A stretch of 64,000 bases of DNA from GWF2-38-69 sp965228125. Its GTDB lineage: Bacteria > Verrucomicrobiota > Lentisphaeria > Victivallales > GWF2-38-69. The position numbers and the translations under genes are program-made. The DNA lies in contig OZ245791.1 in assembly GCA_965228125.1 (NCBI GenBank), positions 434,001-498,000 on the forward strand, read 5' to 3'. The notes under the pieces are model-generated. The model was not told the DNA's origin. It was given only the letters and a program-made list of their open reading frames with translations, and searched no databases. How positions within the stretch are numbered: position 1 is the stretch's first letter; the number at the start of each line of letters is the position of its first letter. Positions 32,809 to 42,700 of the stretch are shown here, piece after piece.

Positions 32809-33579
32809 ATGAACTTTAAGCCATGTGATGAAATGTCTCTACGACATTTATTTTCAACAGATTTTGCTCGTACGCTTCTTGGGCTTTCATACATCGGTCC
32901 AGTCTTAAATAATAATAACTCAATAGAATCAAGTCCAGATTGTCTAATCTTAGATATGAGAACGATTGGAAAACCTCGTATACTAAGATGCGAATTCAAA
33001 TATATGCCAAAAGGAAAGAGAGATTTTGAAGATAATAAAAGTTTTGATATAGCAATAGTATGGGAACTTCTAAATTGCACAAAAGAAGAATTATTGTCCG
33101 AATTACATATGCAAAATGGCTGTAAAGAAGTGCTTATTCTTACTGAAACTGGGGCATTTAAATCTTTACCTGAATATAAGTATGATTTCTTAAAGAATAC
33201 TGATCTATTCGCAAAGTCTTTAACGGATGGATCAAATGCAATAAAAGAGCTAGTATTAAAAAGAGAGCCTTATGCTGTATGTGCCTTATATATTGCTGCC
33301 AAAATTTATCCAAAACCATTTGATTTAGATAACATGGTCAAACTACTTAAAAAGATTTTTCCAACATTAGAAAAAGATATTAAACCTAGAGGATGGGCTA
33401 ATGCAATTCTTCCATTTGTTCAGACTAAACCAGTGTTACTGAAATTTTCGAATCGCAGATACTACAAATGGACAGATGAATACGATAGTATAATTGTTGC
33501 TACAGAATTAGCTCAGCTTCTTGTCTCAAACTTTGATATTAGACTCCCCGATCAACAAGATATGAAAGATGTACTCTAA
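32809..33579 (+). CDS. Predicted PD-(D/E)XK nuclease, putative defence protein
   Basis: 256 residues, no family recognised with certainty. The N-terminal third has the PD-(D/E)XK layout: P43-D44 in SSPDCLILDM, a strand, then E62-x-K64 in RCEFKYMPKGKRDFEDN, followed by DIAIVWEL, a strand commonly seen after the active site in restriction-type endonucleases. The C-terminal part (about 125-250) is helical and may bind DNA (KPRGWANAILPF). A good AGGAG site precedes the ATG. The stop is 2 bp before the next gene, so the two are coupled. The pair is visibly more AT-rich than neighbouring housekeeping genes. It lies among WYL, Fic and AAA+ genes, so a role in defence is plausible but inferred. Confidence 0.72.
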   Translation: MNFKPCDEMSLRHLFSTDFARTLLGLSYIGPVLNNNNSIESSPDCLILDMRTIGKPRILRCEFKYMPKGKRDFEDNKSFDIAIVWELLNCTKEELLSELHMQNGCKEVLILTETGAFKSLPEYKYDFLKNTDLFAKSLTDGSNAIKELVLKREPYAVCALYIAAKIYPKPFDLDNMVKLLKKIFPTLEKDIKPRGWANAILPFVQTKPVLLKFSNRRYYKWTDEYDSIIVATELAQLLVSNFDIRLPDQQDMKDVL

Positions 33580-33581
33580 AA

Positions 33582-34244
33582 ATGATTGATTTTCAATTAC
33601 TTGATTTAATCAAAAAGAGTAAAGAAAACTCATATTGGGATTTCAGTAACTCTGTTTTATATGATCTATGCAGAAACAATCCAGAACACAAAAGCAAGGA
33701 AATTATTCTAGCTAAAATTATGCTTATCGGTCGATCATATGCTGTAGCAATAGAAAGGAGGAAAAAAGATGAAGTTAATGATATTAATGATGATTTCTAT
33801 ATTTCAAAAGTTGAACCAAAAATTTCAAGTTCAGGAATTGATGATTGGATATGCAAAAGTAGACTTTCAACTAACTTGTGGGATCATATTGAAACTCATA
33901 AAAAACTTACTGACTTGTTCTATGAAATTTCAAAATTAAATAAAAGATCTCTTGCTTCAAAATATCTTCATTTTCACTTACCTGAAATTTTTTTCCTCTA
34001 CGATTCACGAGTAGTAAAATCAATAAGAATGCTATATAAAGTTTTTCGTATAGATACTTTATCGGAAAACATCGACATAAGAATTTCAGACAAAGAGTAT
34101 GCAAAATTTTATTTAAATTGCATTCACATATTGAAAAAGATAAAAGAAAATTACTTTATCGACTTAAACTGTAGGCAACTCGATAATTTATTAATTGAGA
34201 TCGGAAACTCTTACTTGCGTCATAATAATTCTAATATCTCATAA
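33582..34244 (+). CDS. Unrecognised helical protein paired with the nuclease gene
   Basis: 220 residues, mostly helical, without a signal peptide or membrane segment. Distinctive segments are KIMLIGRSYAVAIERRK (about 46-62), a mixed middle region, and the block LASKYLHFHLPEIFFLYDSRVVKSIR (about 125-150), whose His, Asp and Arg residues could form a site. I have the impression of similar uncharacterised proteins in accessory islands but cannot name a family. It begins 2 bp after the nuclease gene and ends beside a 9-bp inverted repeat. Likely acts with the nuclease as partner, regulator or modifying enzyme. Confidence 0.65.
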   Translation: MIDFQLLDLIKKSKENSYWDFSNSVLYDLCRNNPEHKSKEIILAKIMLIGRSYAVAIERRKKDEVNDINDDFYISKVEPKISSSGIDDWICKSRLSTNLWDHIETHKKLTDLFYEISKLNKRSLASKYLHFHLPEIFFLYDSRVVKSIRMLYKVFRIDTLSENIDIRISDKEYAKFYLNCIHILKKIKENYFIDLNCRQLDNLLIEIGNSYLRHNNSNIS

Positions 34245-34285
34245 TTTAGCCAGGACGCATTTTGTCATGGCTAAATAAGTAAATT
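34244..34285 (+). promoter_or_regulatory. Inverted repeat and shared 13-bp motif upstream of the AAA+ gene
   Basis: ATTTAGCCA (34244-34252) and TGGCTAAAT (34268-34276) form a 9-bp inverted repeat that encloses GACGCATTTTGTC (34254-34266). TAAATT at 34280-34285 lies 13 bp after the motif, the same spacing as upstream of the WYL gene. It may be a promoter-operator for the AAA+ gene, or a stem-loop at the end of the nuclease pair; no T-tract follows, so an intrinsic terminator is unlikely. Confidence 0.45.
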
Positions 34286-34324
34286 AATCTCCAAGTTAAT
34301 AATCAAAAACGCTGGAGGTGGTTT

Positions 34325-36478
34325 ATGAATAAGAGGAAATCTCAAAAGACAACAATCGTAGATTTTTATTTGCTCAATAAAATGCTTACATACAGTGCGA
34401 TTCTTGTAAGCGATAGGTTCTTTCTGGAAAAGATGGCTGACCTAAACAACCTGCCTAAGTTGATATTGCCTTATATTGAACCTGACTTATTAGAAAAAAC
34501 GGCGATGGTTTTGAAAGAGAAGCAAGAAGAAATCACAACTTCTTACAAGAAACAGGAACTATTGAAAGCTGTTCTTGAAAAGCACGGTCAGGCAGAATGT
34601 GAAAGTATTGTAGATGAAATAATTGCATCTCTTGAAAAGAAAGCGATATCATACCAAAAAGCTGCAAAAAAATCTTATTATTCCAGGAAGATTCATGACT
34701 TGATCAAATCTCTCTCCCTTAATGAAATTGACGCGGAATTCCTAACTATCTTACATATATTCGAGTCTTTCCAGAGCTTCAGATATATATTCGATGACAA
34801 CAGCTGCGTTGCAACAAAGAAAAGCCTGATTAATAAAGTCCTTGACGGGCAAAACATTTCCCTGTATCAAATATCCAGAAGCGCTGAAAAATTAAAGAAA
34901 CTAGGTCTTATTGACAGGTTTTTTGATTTAGAAGGATTTATCAAGGAATACTTGTTAGGACTCTCGGGAGATTCTCTGATGTCTGTTTTTTATACAAAAT
35001 CAAAACAGGAAGTGTTGCCTCTTGAATACTTTTCCTCAAACAAAGAACATTTAGACACAATTCACCATCTGATAAAGAATAAATCTGAAAATGACGGGTT
35101 AAATATACTTCTTTATGGAAGCCCAGGAACAGGTAAGACAGAGTTTACCAAACTTATAGCAAAGCATATTAACTATGATCTTTTCGAGATAAACAATTTC
35201 CATGAAGATTGTAGAGACAATAAGATGTTTAGATTCATAGCATTAAGAGCATGTCGGAACCAGGTTAAATTAGACTCTTCGATCATCATGATAGATGAGG
35301 CAGATGATATGCTAAACGGCGGATTCAATTTCTTTTCAAATGATTCCAGAGCAAAAAGCATTATCAATGCTGCGCTTGATGAGTCAAAACATATATGTGT
35401 CTGGGTTACGAACAGATATGAACTTATTGACGAATCCACAAGACGGCGATTTGATTATTCTATAGAGTTTAAAAAGCTTTCTATAAGTTCAAGAATCAAC
35501 ATTTGGGAGAATACGCTCAAAAAGAATGGACTTACGGATTTGGTTTCACAAGATAACATCGAATATCTTTCTAAAAAATACGAAACCAATGCAGGCAGTA
35601 TCAACATAACTGTAAAGAATTTCAATAGGCTTGCATCTATGTGCAATAGAAGCCCTCTTGAGTCAATGGAATCAATTTTGAGTTCTCACTTGAAAATTAT
35701 GGACATAAAAGTTAATTCCGTCTCGACAAACACCAGATATTCTTTAAAAGGACTTAATATCAAAGAAGATATGCCATTAGCAGATATTATTATTGTTTTA
35801 AAGGAATTCAGTAATGTTCTCGAAAGTAGAACCGATTGTTCTACGAAGAATATGAATCTCCTGCTTTACGGGCCTCCAGGTACTGGAAAAACAGAATTTG
35901 CCAGATTCTTGGCTAGAGAAATGAACAAAGAACTTCTCATTAAGAGAGGAAGTGATCTTCTAGATATGTATGTTGGAGGAACTGAGAAAAAGATAAGAAA
36001 TGCCTTCAAGGAAGCCGAAAACGAGAAAGCGATTCTCTTTATTGATGAATTTGAAGGGATGCTCGGTTCAAGAGAAAAAGCTGTAAGAAACTGGGAAGTT
36101 ACTCAGGTAAATGAGCTTCTTGCTCAAATGGAAGAGTTCAAGGGTATTCTTGTATGTGCTACTAATCACAAAAATATGCTTGATTCAGCAGCCATAAGAA
36201 GGTTCAATTTCAAGGTAGAGTTTGATTACATTAATAATGACGGAAAATTGCTCTTCTATGATTTACTCCTTAAAGGTATAACTTCCAACCCTCTGGAAAC
36301 AGATGAAAAGGATAACTTGCTATCCCTGGAATATCTGACTCCCGGCGATTACAAAGTCGTATCCCAAAAGTTTTCATTTTACCCGAAAGAGAAGATAAGC
36401 AACAAAGCGCTCATATCGGCATTAAAAGAAGAAGTCAAAGCAAAAAACAATATCAGAATGAACCGGATAGGGTACTAA
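34325..36478 (+). CDS. Tandem AAA+ ATPase, CDC48-like architecture
   Basis: 717 residues. An N-terminal helical region (1 to about 235) is followed by two AAA+ modules. Module 1 has Walker A GSPGTGKT (265-272), Walker B IIMIDEADD and the arginine-finger region ESTRRRFD (about 370-377). Module 2 has Walker A GPPGTGKT (516-523), Walker B ILFIDEFEG, a pore-loop-like DLLDMYVGGTEKK and AAIRRFNF. Both sites look competent for ATP hydrolysis. Double-ring AAA+ proteins unfold or remodel proteins or complexes; this bacterial type has no settled function. A strong GGAGGTGG site precedes the ATG. The gene carries the promoter motif shared with the WYL gene, which suggests common control. Confidence 0.85.
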   Translation: MNKRKSQKTTIVDFYLLNKMLTYSAILVSDRFFLEKMADLNNLPKLILPYIEPDLLEKTAMVLKEKQEEITTSYKKQELLKAVLEKHGQAECESIVDEIIASLEKKAISYQKAAKKSYYSRKIHDLIKSLSLNEIDAEFLTILHIFESFQSFRYIFDDNSCVATKKSLINKVLDGQNISLYQISRSAEKLKKLGLIDRFFDLEGFIKEYLLGLSGDSLMSVFYTKSKQEVLPLEYFSSNKEHLDTIHHLIKNKSENDGLNILLYGSPGTGKTEFTKLIAKHINYDLFEINNFHEDCRDNKMFRFIALRACRNQVKLDSSIIMIDEADDMLNGGFNFFSNDSRAKSIINAALDESKHICVWVTNRYELIDESTRRRFDYSIEFKKLSISSRINIWENTLKKNGLTDLVSQDNIEYLSKKYETNAGSINITVKNFNRLASMCNRSPLESMESILSSHLKIMDIKVNSVSTNTRYSLKGLNIKEDMPLADIIIVLKEFSNVLESRTDCSTKNMNLLLYGPPGTGKTEFARFLAREMNKELLIKRGSDLLDMYVGGTEKKIRNAFKEAENEKAILFIDEFEGMLGSREKAVRNWEVTQVNELLAQMEEFKGILVCATNHKNMLDSAAIRRFNFKVEFDYINNDGKLLFYDLLLKGITSNPLETDEKDNLLSLEYLTPGDYKVVSQKFSFYPKEKISNKALISALKEEVKAKNNIRMNRIGY

Positions 36479-36559
36479 TCCAAAGTGTCAATCTAAAAAA
36501 AAATCTTTGAACATAAAACCTTTTACTCCAATTATGTTAGTTGCTGGATTAGAATAGAG

Positions 36560-36846
36560 TTGTACAATAATAGATCAAAAGAGTATATGGAGGTAGTCCG
36601 ACACTATAACGAAAAGCAGCAGGATTTGGGATATGAATTTTCAGATGAAGTAAAAAGAACCTTGCTTAGAATTATAGATTTTCCGACAGCATGGCCAAAA
36701 CTTTCAGAAAATACCAGACGAGTTCAAGTTAATCGTTCTTCTTACGGCATAATCTATCAAAAAAGCCTAGTAAAATACTTATCTTTTCGATTATGCACCT
36801 CCACTCAGAACCCACTACTAGTTGGGAAAACCGGGTTTAATCTTTA
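36560..36846 (+). pseudogene. ParE/RelE-superfamily toxin gene, frameshifted
   Basis: The frame from TTG 36560 gives a ParE-like body (YMEVVRHYNEKQQDLGYEF, RIIDFPTAWPKL, RRVQVNRSSYGIIYQ), then an unrelated tail. The family tail is found in another frame: KILIFSIMHLHSEP and SWENRV followed by TAA. Adding one base to the AAAAAA run at about 36759-36764 would restore it (YQKKPSKILIFSIMH). The first beta strand and a proper ATG are also missing, and no antitoxin gene lies upstream. It is best read as an inactivated toxin, barring a sequencing error. Confidence 0.65.
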
Positions 36847-36877
36847 ATATAGAACTCATATATATAATAAAACTCTT

Positions 36878-39751
36878 ATGGGATTGAGAAAGATATTTCT
36901 GGATTGGGACAGAGAGCTGGCAAAAGCAGCGGCTGGAAGACTTCTTAAGGACGCTAAGCACTCAGAATTCATTGACTTAAGCCATATCCTGGTCGTGGTA
37001 TCCACAGCTCATTCCATAAAAAATCTGGGACTCAGACTGACAGAAACAGCAGATGAAGAGGGTTCTGCCCTTCTTCCTCCCAGGATAGTTACTCCTCAAT
37101 ATTTTTTATCAAACAACACCGGCAAAAAAACTCCAAACGATACGCAAAGAATATTATGTTACATTGAATCAATCAAAAAGACTCCCTGCTTATCGTTCCT
37201 ATTCCCAAACACATCTGAAGAAGATAAAAATTTTCTATGGTACATGGATAAAGCAGAGCATATCTCAGGCCTTGCCGACTCATTGGCTTCCGTAGGTTTG
37301 ACAATAGAAGATTTTTTATCGGTTCATCAAAAAATCCTGGGTGATGAAATCAATAGGTTCGACGAGCTTTCCCATATTGAACACGCTTACTTTCAACTGC
37401 TCGCAAAAGCAGGGTTTGAAGACCCAAACAAAGTAAAAATAGAAAGTGCCCTGAACCCCAAACTCCCTTCCGAAATATCCAAAGTTATCTTTATAGCTGT
37501 TACAGACCCGACTCCAATCATCTGCGAAACAATAAACATTCTATCGTCGCACACAGAACTGGAAATATGGATAAGTGCTCCTCCTGAACTTGATCGTGCT
37601 TTTGATATATTTGGCAGGCCAATCCATAACTACTGGAAAGAAAAAGATATAAACATTGCTGATTTTAAGAACAGAATTTTCCTTTCCGATTCTCCAAATA
37701 CTCTGTCTATCGATTTCACGAACCTGATAGCCGAAAAGATCCCGCTTAATACAAAAACGTTGGACATTGAGGATATTTCTATTATCATGCCTGATTCGTC
37801 ACTTGAACCTCCGATAAGGCATTCTTTCCTAAGACATGATATTGAGACGTATAATCCATCAGGCAAGAAACTTCATGAATGCCTCCCCTATTCTCTATTC
37901 ATAATTCTTATGGATTTTATACTGCATCAAAATTACATAAGTTTTAGTGCGCTGATCAAAAATGCCGATTTCCTGGCTTATGCCGAAACAAAAATTGAAG
38001 GCCTTGATTACGCAAAACTCTTTTCGTTGAACGATAAAATCCAAAATGACTATATGCCTAACTCTTTTGAGTATTTATCTGGCATTGTCATTTTACATAA
38101 AGAAGCATTACATCCTTACTCTGAAGTCTTATCGATAGCAAAGCATTTCCTAAAAACAGCAAATAATAACATATTCTCTGCTTTTTCTATTATGGAAGAA
38201 ATCTACAATTCCATATTTTCCTGTTCAGAAATAAAGCCTTGTGATTATTTTTCAGAAGCAGTCAAAGCCATAGCCAATACTGTTTCTGAAGTCAAAGATA
38301 TCGCATGTATTTATACAAACATTCAAAGTAGCGACATTTCCTTGCTTTTGCTAAAGAGCCTCCGGGACATAACTCTGTTTCCATCACAGAAAAATGGGAC
38401 TCTGCCACTCAGAGGGTGGCTTGAACTCCAATGGGAAGATAAACGTTTATTGACTTTCATTGTAGGGATGAATGAAGGCATTGTTCCATCAACAACGGCA
38501 AACGACATATTTCTGCCTGATTCGATAAAAAAGAAAATCGGCCTTCCGTGTGATGACTCCAGATTTGCAAGGGATGCCTACATCCTGGAATCAGCATTAC
38601 ACTGCAAAAACGGCAACAAAATCAACTTTGTAGTCATGAAGACAAATCAGAAAGGGGAATATTTGAAACCTTCAAGGCTCTTGCTGCAAATACTCAATCA
38701 AGACTCTTTTTATGAAAGGTTGAACTATCTCTTCAGACAAGATTCCATAAGTTTCGAACATGGTACGATCGGGCAATCAGATTACCCCGTTAAGTATTCT
38801 GTACCTCTTGAAAGGTTGAGAGATAATAAACTTAGGGTTACCGACTTTAAAAGTTATCTGGAATGTCCGTTCAGGTTCTATCTAAAAAGAGTGCTTGGTT
38901 ATGAAAACGAATCTGATGATGCCAAAACTGATATTGATGAGGCGCGATTCGGTTCAATCTGCCACGACATACTTAAAGAGTTGGGCGAAGTTCTCAATAA
39001 CAAAAACAGCAAAGGCTTAGACACAATGCTCGAAGTAAGGCTGCAACAGGCAAAATCCGCATTCTCCCCTTCAATTCCTGTAGAGTTCTCTTTCTACAGT
39101 TTGGAACAAAGACTTAAAAAAGCATTGAGTTTGATGATAGAAGATAGGGCTAACGGCCAATGGAAAGTTCTGGCAACTGAAAAACCTTTTTCTCTGACAT
39201 TGGACTCTGAAAAATTAACTCAATGGTTTGGCAAAGAAATAAATAAAGAAATTATGTTCACGCTCAAAGGAAGGATTGACAGAATAGACATCGGCGCTGA
39301 TGGTAAATCCTTAAGAATAATCGACTACAAAACAGGAAATGTTCCTGAGTCCCCTGAGAAAGAGCACTATAAAGCCATCTCTGCAAAAACAGATGAGTCT
39401 TTGCTAAAAGATTATTCTGTTTTTGAACTCAACGGCAAAAAACATCGTTGGACTGACCTGCAATTGCCGCTCTATGCCGTAATCCTCGGGGAAATGGAAG
39501 AATACAAGAATTTCACCATTACGGACTGTTCGTACTTTGTCATTCCAAAAGCCGTTACTGATACTAGAATAACCGCCTGGCCAAACATTGGTGCGGAAGA
39601 AATTTCAGCGGCCAGAAAATGTGCCGCAGGTATAATTATAGACATCGCAAATCACACCTTCTGGCCGCCTTCTGAAAAAGTAAAATACGATGATTTCGAG
39701 AAGTTACTCTACGACTCATCATACAATGACTACATCAGGTTTAAAATCTAA
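36878..39751 (+). CDS. AddB-like PD-(D/E)XK exonuclease subunit
   Basis: 957 residues. The body resembles the inactivated helicase fold of AddB/RexB-like subunits (LPLRGWLELQWEDKRLLTFIVGMNEGIVP is the motif around the helicase Q/E block; no GxGKT Walker A is present). The C-terminal nuclease domain starts at SYLECPFRFYLKRVLGYE and has the active-site strand pair FTLKGRIDRIDIGADG and LRIIDYKTG. The four-cysteine Fe-S cluster of classical AddB is not visible: there is one Cys before the nuclease and none at the C-terminus. The AddA-like helicase gene follows after 2 bp. The pair would process DNA double-strand ends for RecA-dependent repair. Confidence 0.82.
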   Translation: MGLRKIFLDWDRELAKAAAGRLLKDAKHSEFIDLSHILVVVSTAHSIKNLGLRLTETADEEGSALLPPRIVTPQYFLSNNTGKKTPNDTQRILCYIESIKKTPCLSFLFPNTSEEDKNFLWYMDKAEHISGLADSLASVGLTIEDFLSVHQKILGDEINRFDELSHIEHAYFQLLAKAGFEDPNKVKIESALNPKLPSEISKVIFIAVTDPTPIICETINILSSHTELEIWISAPPELDRAFDIFGRPIHNYWKEKDINIADFKNRIFLSDSPNTLSIDFTNLIAEKIPLNTKTLDIEDISIIMPDSSLEPPIRHSFLRHDIETYNPSGKKLHECLPYSLFIILMDFILHQNYISFSALIKNADFLAYAETKIEGLDYAKLFSLNDKIQNDYMPNSFEYLSGIVILHKEALHPYSEVLSIAKHFLKTANNNIFSAFSIMEEIYNSIFSCSEIKPCDYFSEAVKAIANTVSEVKDIACIYTNIQSSDISLLLLKSLRDITLFPSQKNGTLPLRGWLELQWEDKRLLTFIVGMNEGIVPSTTANDIFLPDSIKKKIGLPCDDSRFARDAYILESALHCKNGNKINFVVMKTNQKGEYLKPSRLLLQILNQDSFYERLNYLFRQDSISFEHGTIGQSDYPVKYSVPLERLRDNKLRVTDFKSYLECPFRFYLKRVLGYENESDDAKTDIDEARFGSICHDILKELGEVLNNKNSKGLDTMLEVRLQQAKSAFSPSIPVEFSFYSLEQRLKKALSLMIEDRANGQWKVLATEKPFSLTLDSEKLTQWFGKEINKEIMFTLKGRIDRIDIGADGKSLRIIDYKTGNVPESPEKEHYKAISAKTDESLLKDYSVFELNGKKHRWTDLQLPLYAVILGEMEEYKNFTITDCSYFVIPKAVTDTRITAWPNIGAEEISAARKCAAGIIIDIANHTFWPPSEKVKYDDFEKLLYDSSYNDYIRFKI

Positions 39752-39753
39752 AT

Positions 39754-42700
39754 ATGGGACTATTTAAAAACACAGTAATTTCAGCATCTGCAGGAAGCGG
39801 AAAAACTTTCAGGCTTACTCTCCGCTATATAAAACTGCTTCACTTGGGTGTTGCTCCAGAAAGAATAATAGCCCTCACATTTACAAAAAAAGCCGCAGGT
39901 GAGATATTTAATAAAATTATTGAGAGGCTTCTTATCTGGTTTTCAGATGAATCGATAATGGACAAAGACTGCAGAGTGGACGGCATTGAAGGAATGACCA
40001 AAGAGAAAGTTGTTGAACTGTTAAGGAAAATCATCGTTTCGCAGCACAGGCTATCCATTGCGACACTGGATAGCTTTTTCTTTAAGATATTACAGTCATT
40101 TCCATACGAGTATGGCCTTAATTCCAAACTGGAAATCATTGATGAAGACAGTTTCTACCTTATTCTGGACAAGACTCTAAGAGAGCTTTTCCTGCAAAAA
40201 TTGTCGGATGACGAAAAGAAAACGCTTTTTGAAGCATTCAAACAAGCCACCTTCGGCAAAGAAGAAGTAAAAGTCTATAAAATCATTCAAGATTTAATCG
40301 AATCCTACTACGGAAGTTTCAAATATTTACCAGACAGCAACGCCTGGGGCAATGCCAATATCATCTCTGAGGAACTAAAAAAAGAATACAAAGTAGATAT
40401 TCTTAAAGCCAGAGCAATGTTCGAAAACAAGGACATTGAAACTAAAGTTTTTTTTCAATTTAAAGACGCCATACTTAATGCCAACGACTTTAATAAAGAA
40501 TCTTTTCCTAATGATTCAGTCGATACGCTTTTTGAAAGAATAGCATCCTGTGACGGTGGCTTTTTATCGATAATAACAGCCAAAAAAGAGAACAAACCGG
40601 CTTTAGTCAAGTTCGGCAGAAATTACTATGAGTTTGAAGCTGATGTTATCTACTCAGCGGCAATGAAATATTTATCCTGTATTTTGGCCGGACGTTTCGA
40701 AAAAACCAGAGGCATATATAACGCCCTAAAACTCTACAACAACAAATATATAAACAATATTAAAAACCAAGGAAAACTAGTTTTTAATGATATTATCTCA
40801 TTCCTTCAAGGTAGAATTCTGACTTCAGCGACGGCGCAAGAACCTAATCAGTTGTATATAGATTATCGTCTGGACAGTAGATACGATCACTGGTTGATAG
40901 ACGAATTCCAGGACACAAGCAGCACTCAATGGAATGTCATTTCAAACCTAATTGATGAAGTAATGAACGCCGATGCACAAAAGCGCAGTTTCTTCTATGT
41001 AGGCGACGTAAAACAGGCCATATACAGCTGGAGAGGCGGAGATTCCTACCTTTTCGACGAAGTCAAAAATAAATATGACAGCCGTTTTGAAGAAGAAAAG
41101 CTCGTCAGGTCATACAGATCATCCAAAGCTATTATCGAAACTGTTAATCAGGTTTTTGACAACCTTGACAGGCTTGAAGATATAAACTCTAATGTTGTCA
41201 AACTCTGGAAAAAAAATTGGAATACCCACGAAACTATAAAAACGGATAATGGTTATTGTGCCGTTTTAGGAACTGACAAAAAGAAGTGCTCTGAAGAACA
41301 CAACTCAGAACTCCCTTTGGCTGATATAGTCAGGATCATCAATGATGTCAACCCTATTGAGAGAGGATTGAGCATAGGAATTCTGGTTTTGAGAAATAAA
41401 GATTCAGATGAAATCGAAAAGCATCTTACTGAAAACTCAATTCCATGCTCCAAAGAAGGGAACTTCAGCCTCATCAGTTCACCGCCTGTCAGACTCCTTC
41501 TTGCTCTGCTTAAAATAACTCATCACCCCGATGATACCATAGCTTTAGGAATGATAGAACTCAGCCCTTTACTGGAGTTATTGCCTCACAACGGAAATAA
41601 ATTGAGGATGAATGATACAATCAAATTGCTTATAGGCGACCTTCACGAATCGGGGTTTGCAGGATTTACCTCAAAATGGGCTAACATAATTCAGGAAAAA
41701 GTTCTGGAAAACAATTCCACTATACACAAAAACAGATTGGATCAAACGGTTTACGCAGCGGAACTCTACAAGAGCGAAGAACCCGGTACGCTTGCCTTTA
41801 TTAAGTATATCGAACAATACAAAATCCCTGTAAAAACTGAAGATAAATGCGTCCAGATAATAACCGTCTACAAAGCCAAAGGCCTGGAATATGATATGGT
41901 CATACTCCCCAAACTCTCAGTTGGTAAAACTATAACCAAGTCACAAATAAGCGAAGGCATCCAACTGATGGCTGATGAAAACAACAGAACAGACGCTGCC
42001 ATCCTTCTACCTCCCAGAGATTATGCTGTTGCTGATCCTATTTTGGCTGAACGTATAAGCCGACTTGATGTAAAATACTGTTATGAACAACTATGCGTAT
42101 TATATGTTGCTCTGACAAGAGCTAAGAATGCTCTCTATATTTTCAGCGAACCCGACTCAAAAAGCTCAAAAGCCCTACACCTTTCTACCGTTATAAATAA
42201 ACTATTAATTTCAGATTCAACAACCTCACTTCCTGCTCTTTACGAGACTGGAAATCAAAATTGGTTTGCTGAAAAAAACAGCTCAGAAAATAGCAACAAA
42301 ACAAAAATTAAACCTAAACTTTTAAGCTTTACAAAACCAAAAACAAAACAAACAACAATTCCGTCTGAGTCCAAAAAATTTGACAAGGGTGATTTTCTTT
42401 CAGATTCAGACAACCAAGCCCTAAATCTTGGCAAGTGTATTCATGACATTTTCGAACAGATACAATGGACTAATAATTCAACTCCCGAACAGATACTTAA
42501 TTCTATATCTATAAATAACTACTACGACAGCGAATTATTCGAATCATCAAAGCTCAAAGTTATGGAGGCATTGAAAAAAACTGAAATTAAAAATATCCTT
42601 TCAAAGGCATCAGCAAATACCGAACTCTGGAGAGAGAAAGAGTTCTCTATCCTGATCGGCAATGAATGGGTAAAAGGCAGGTTCGACAGGGTTTCGATAG

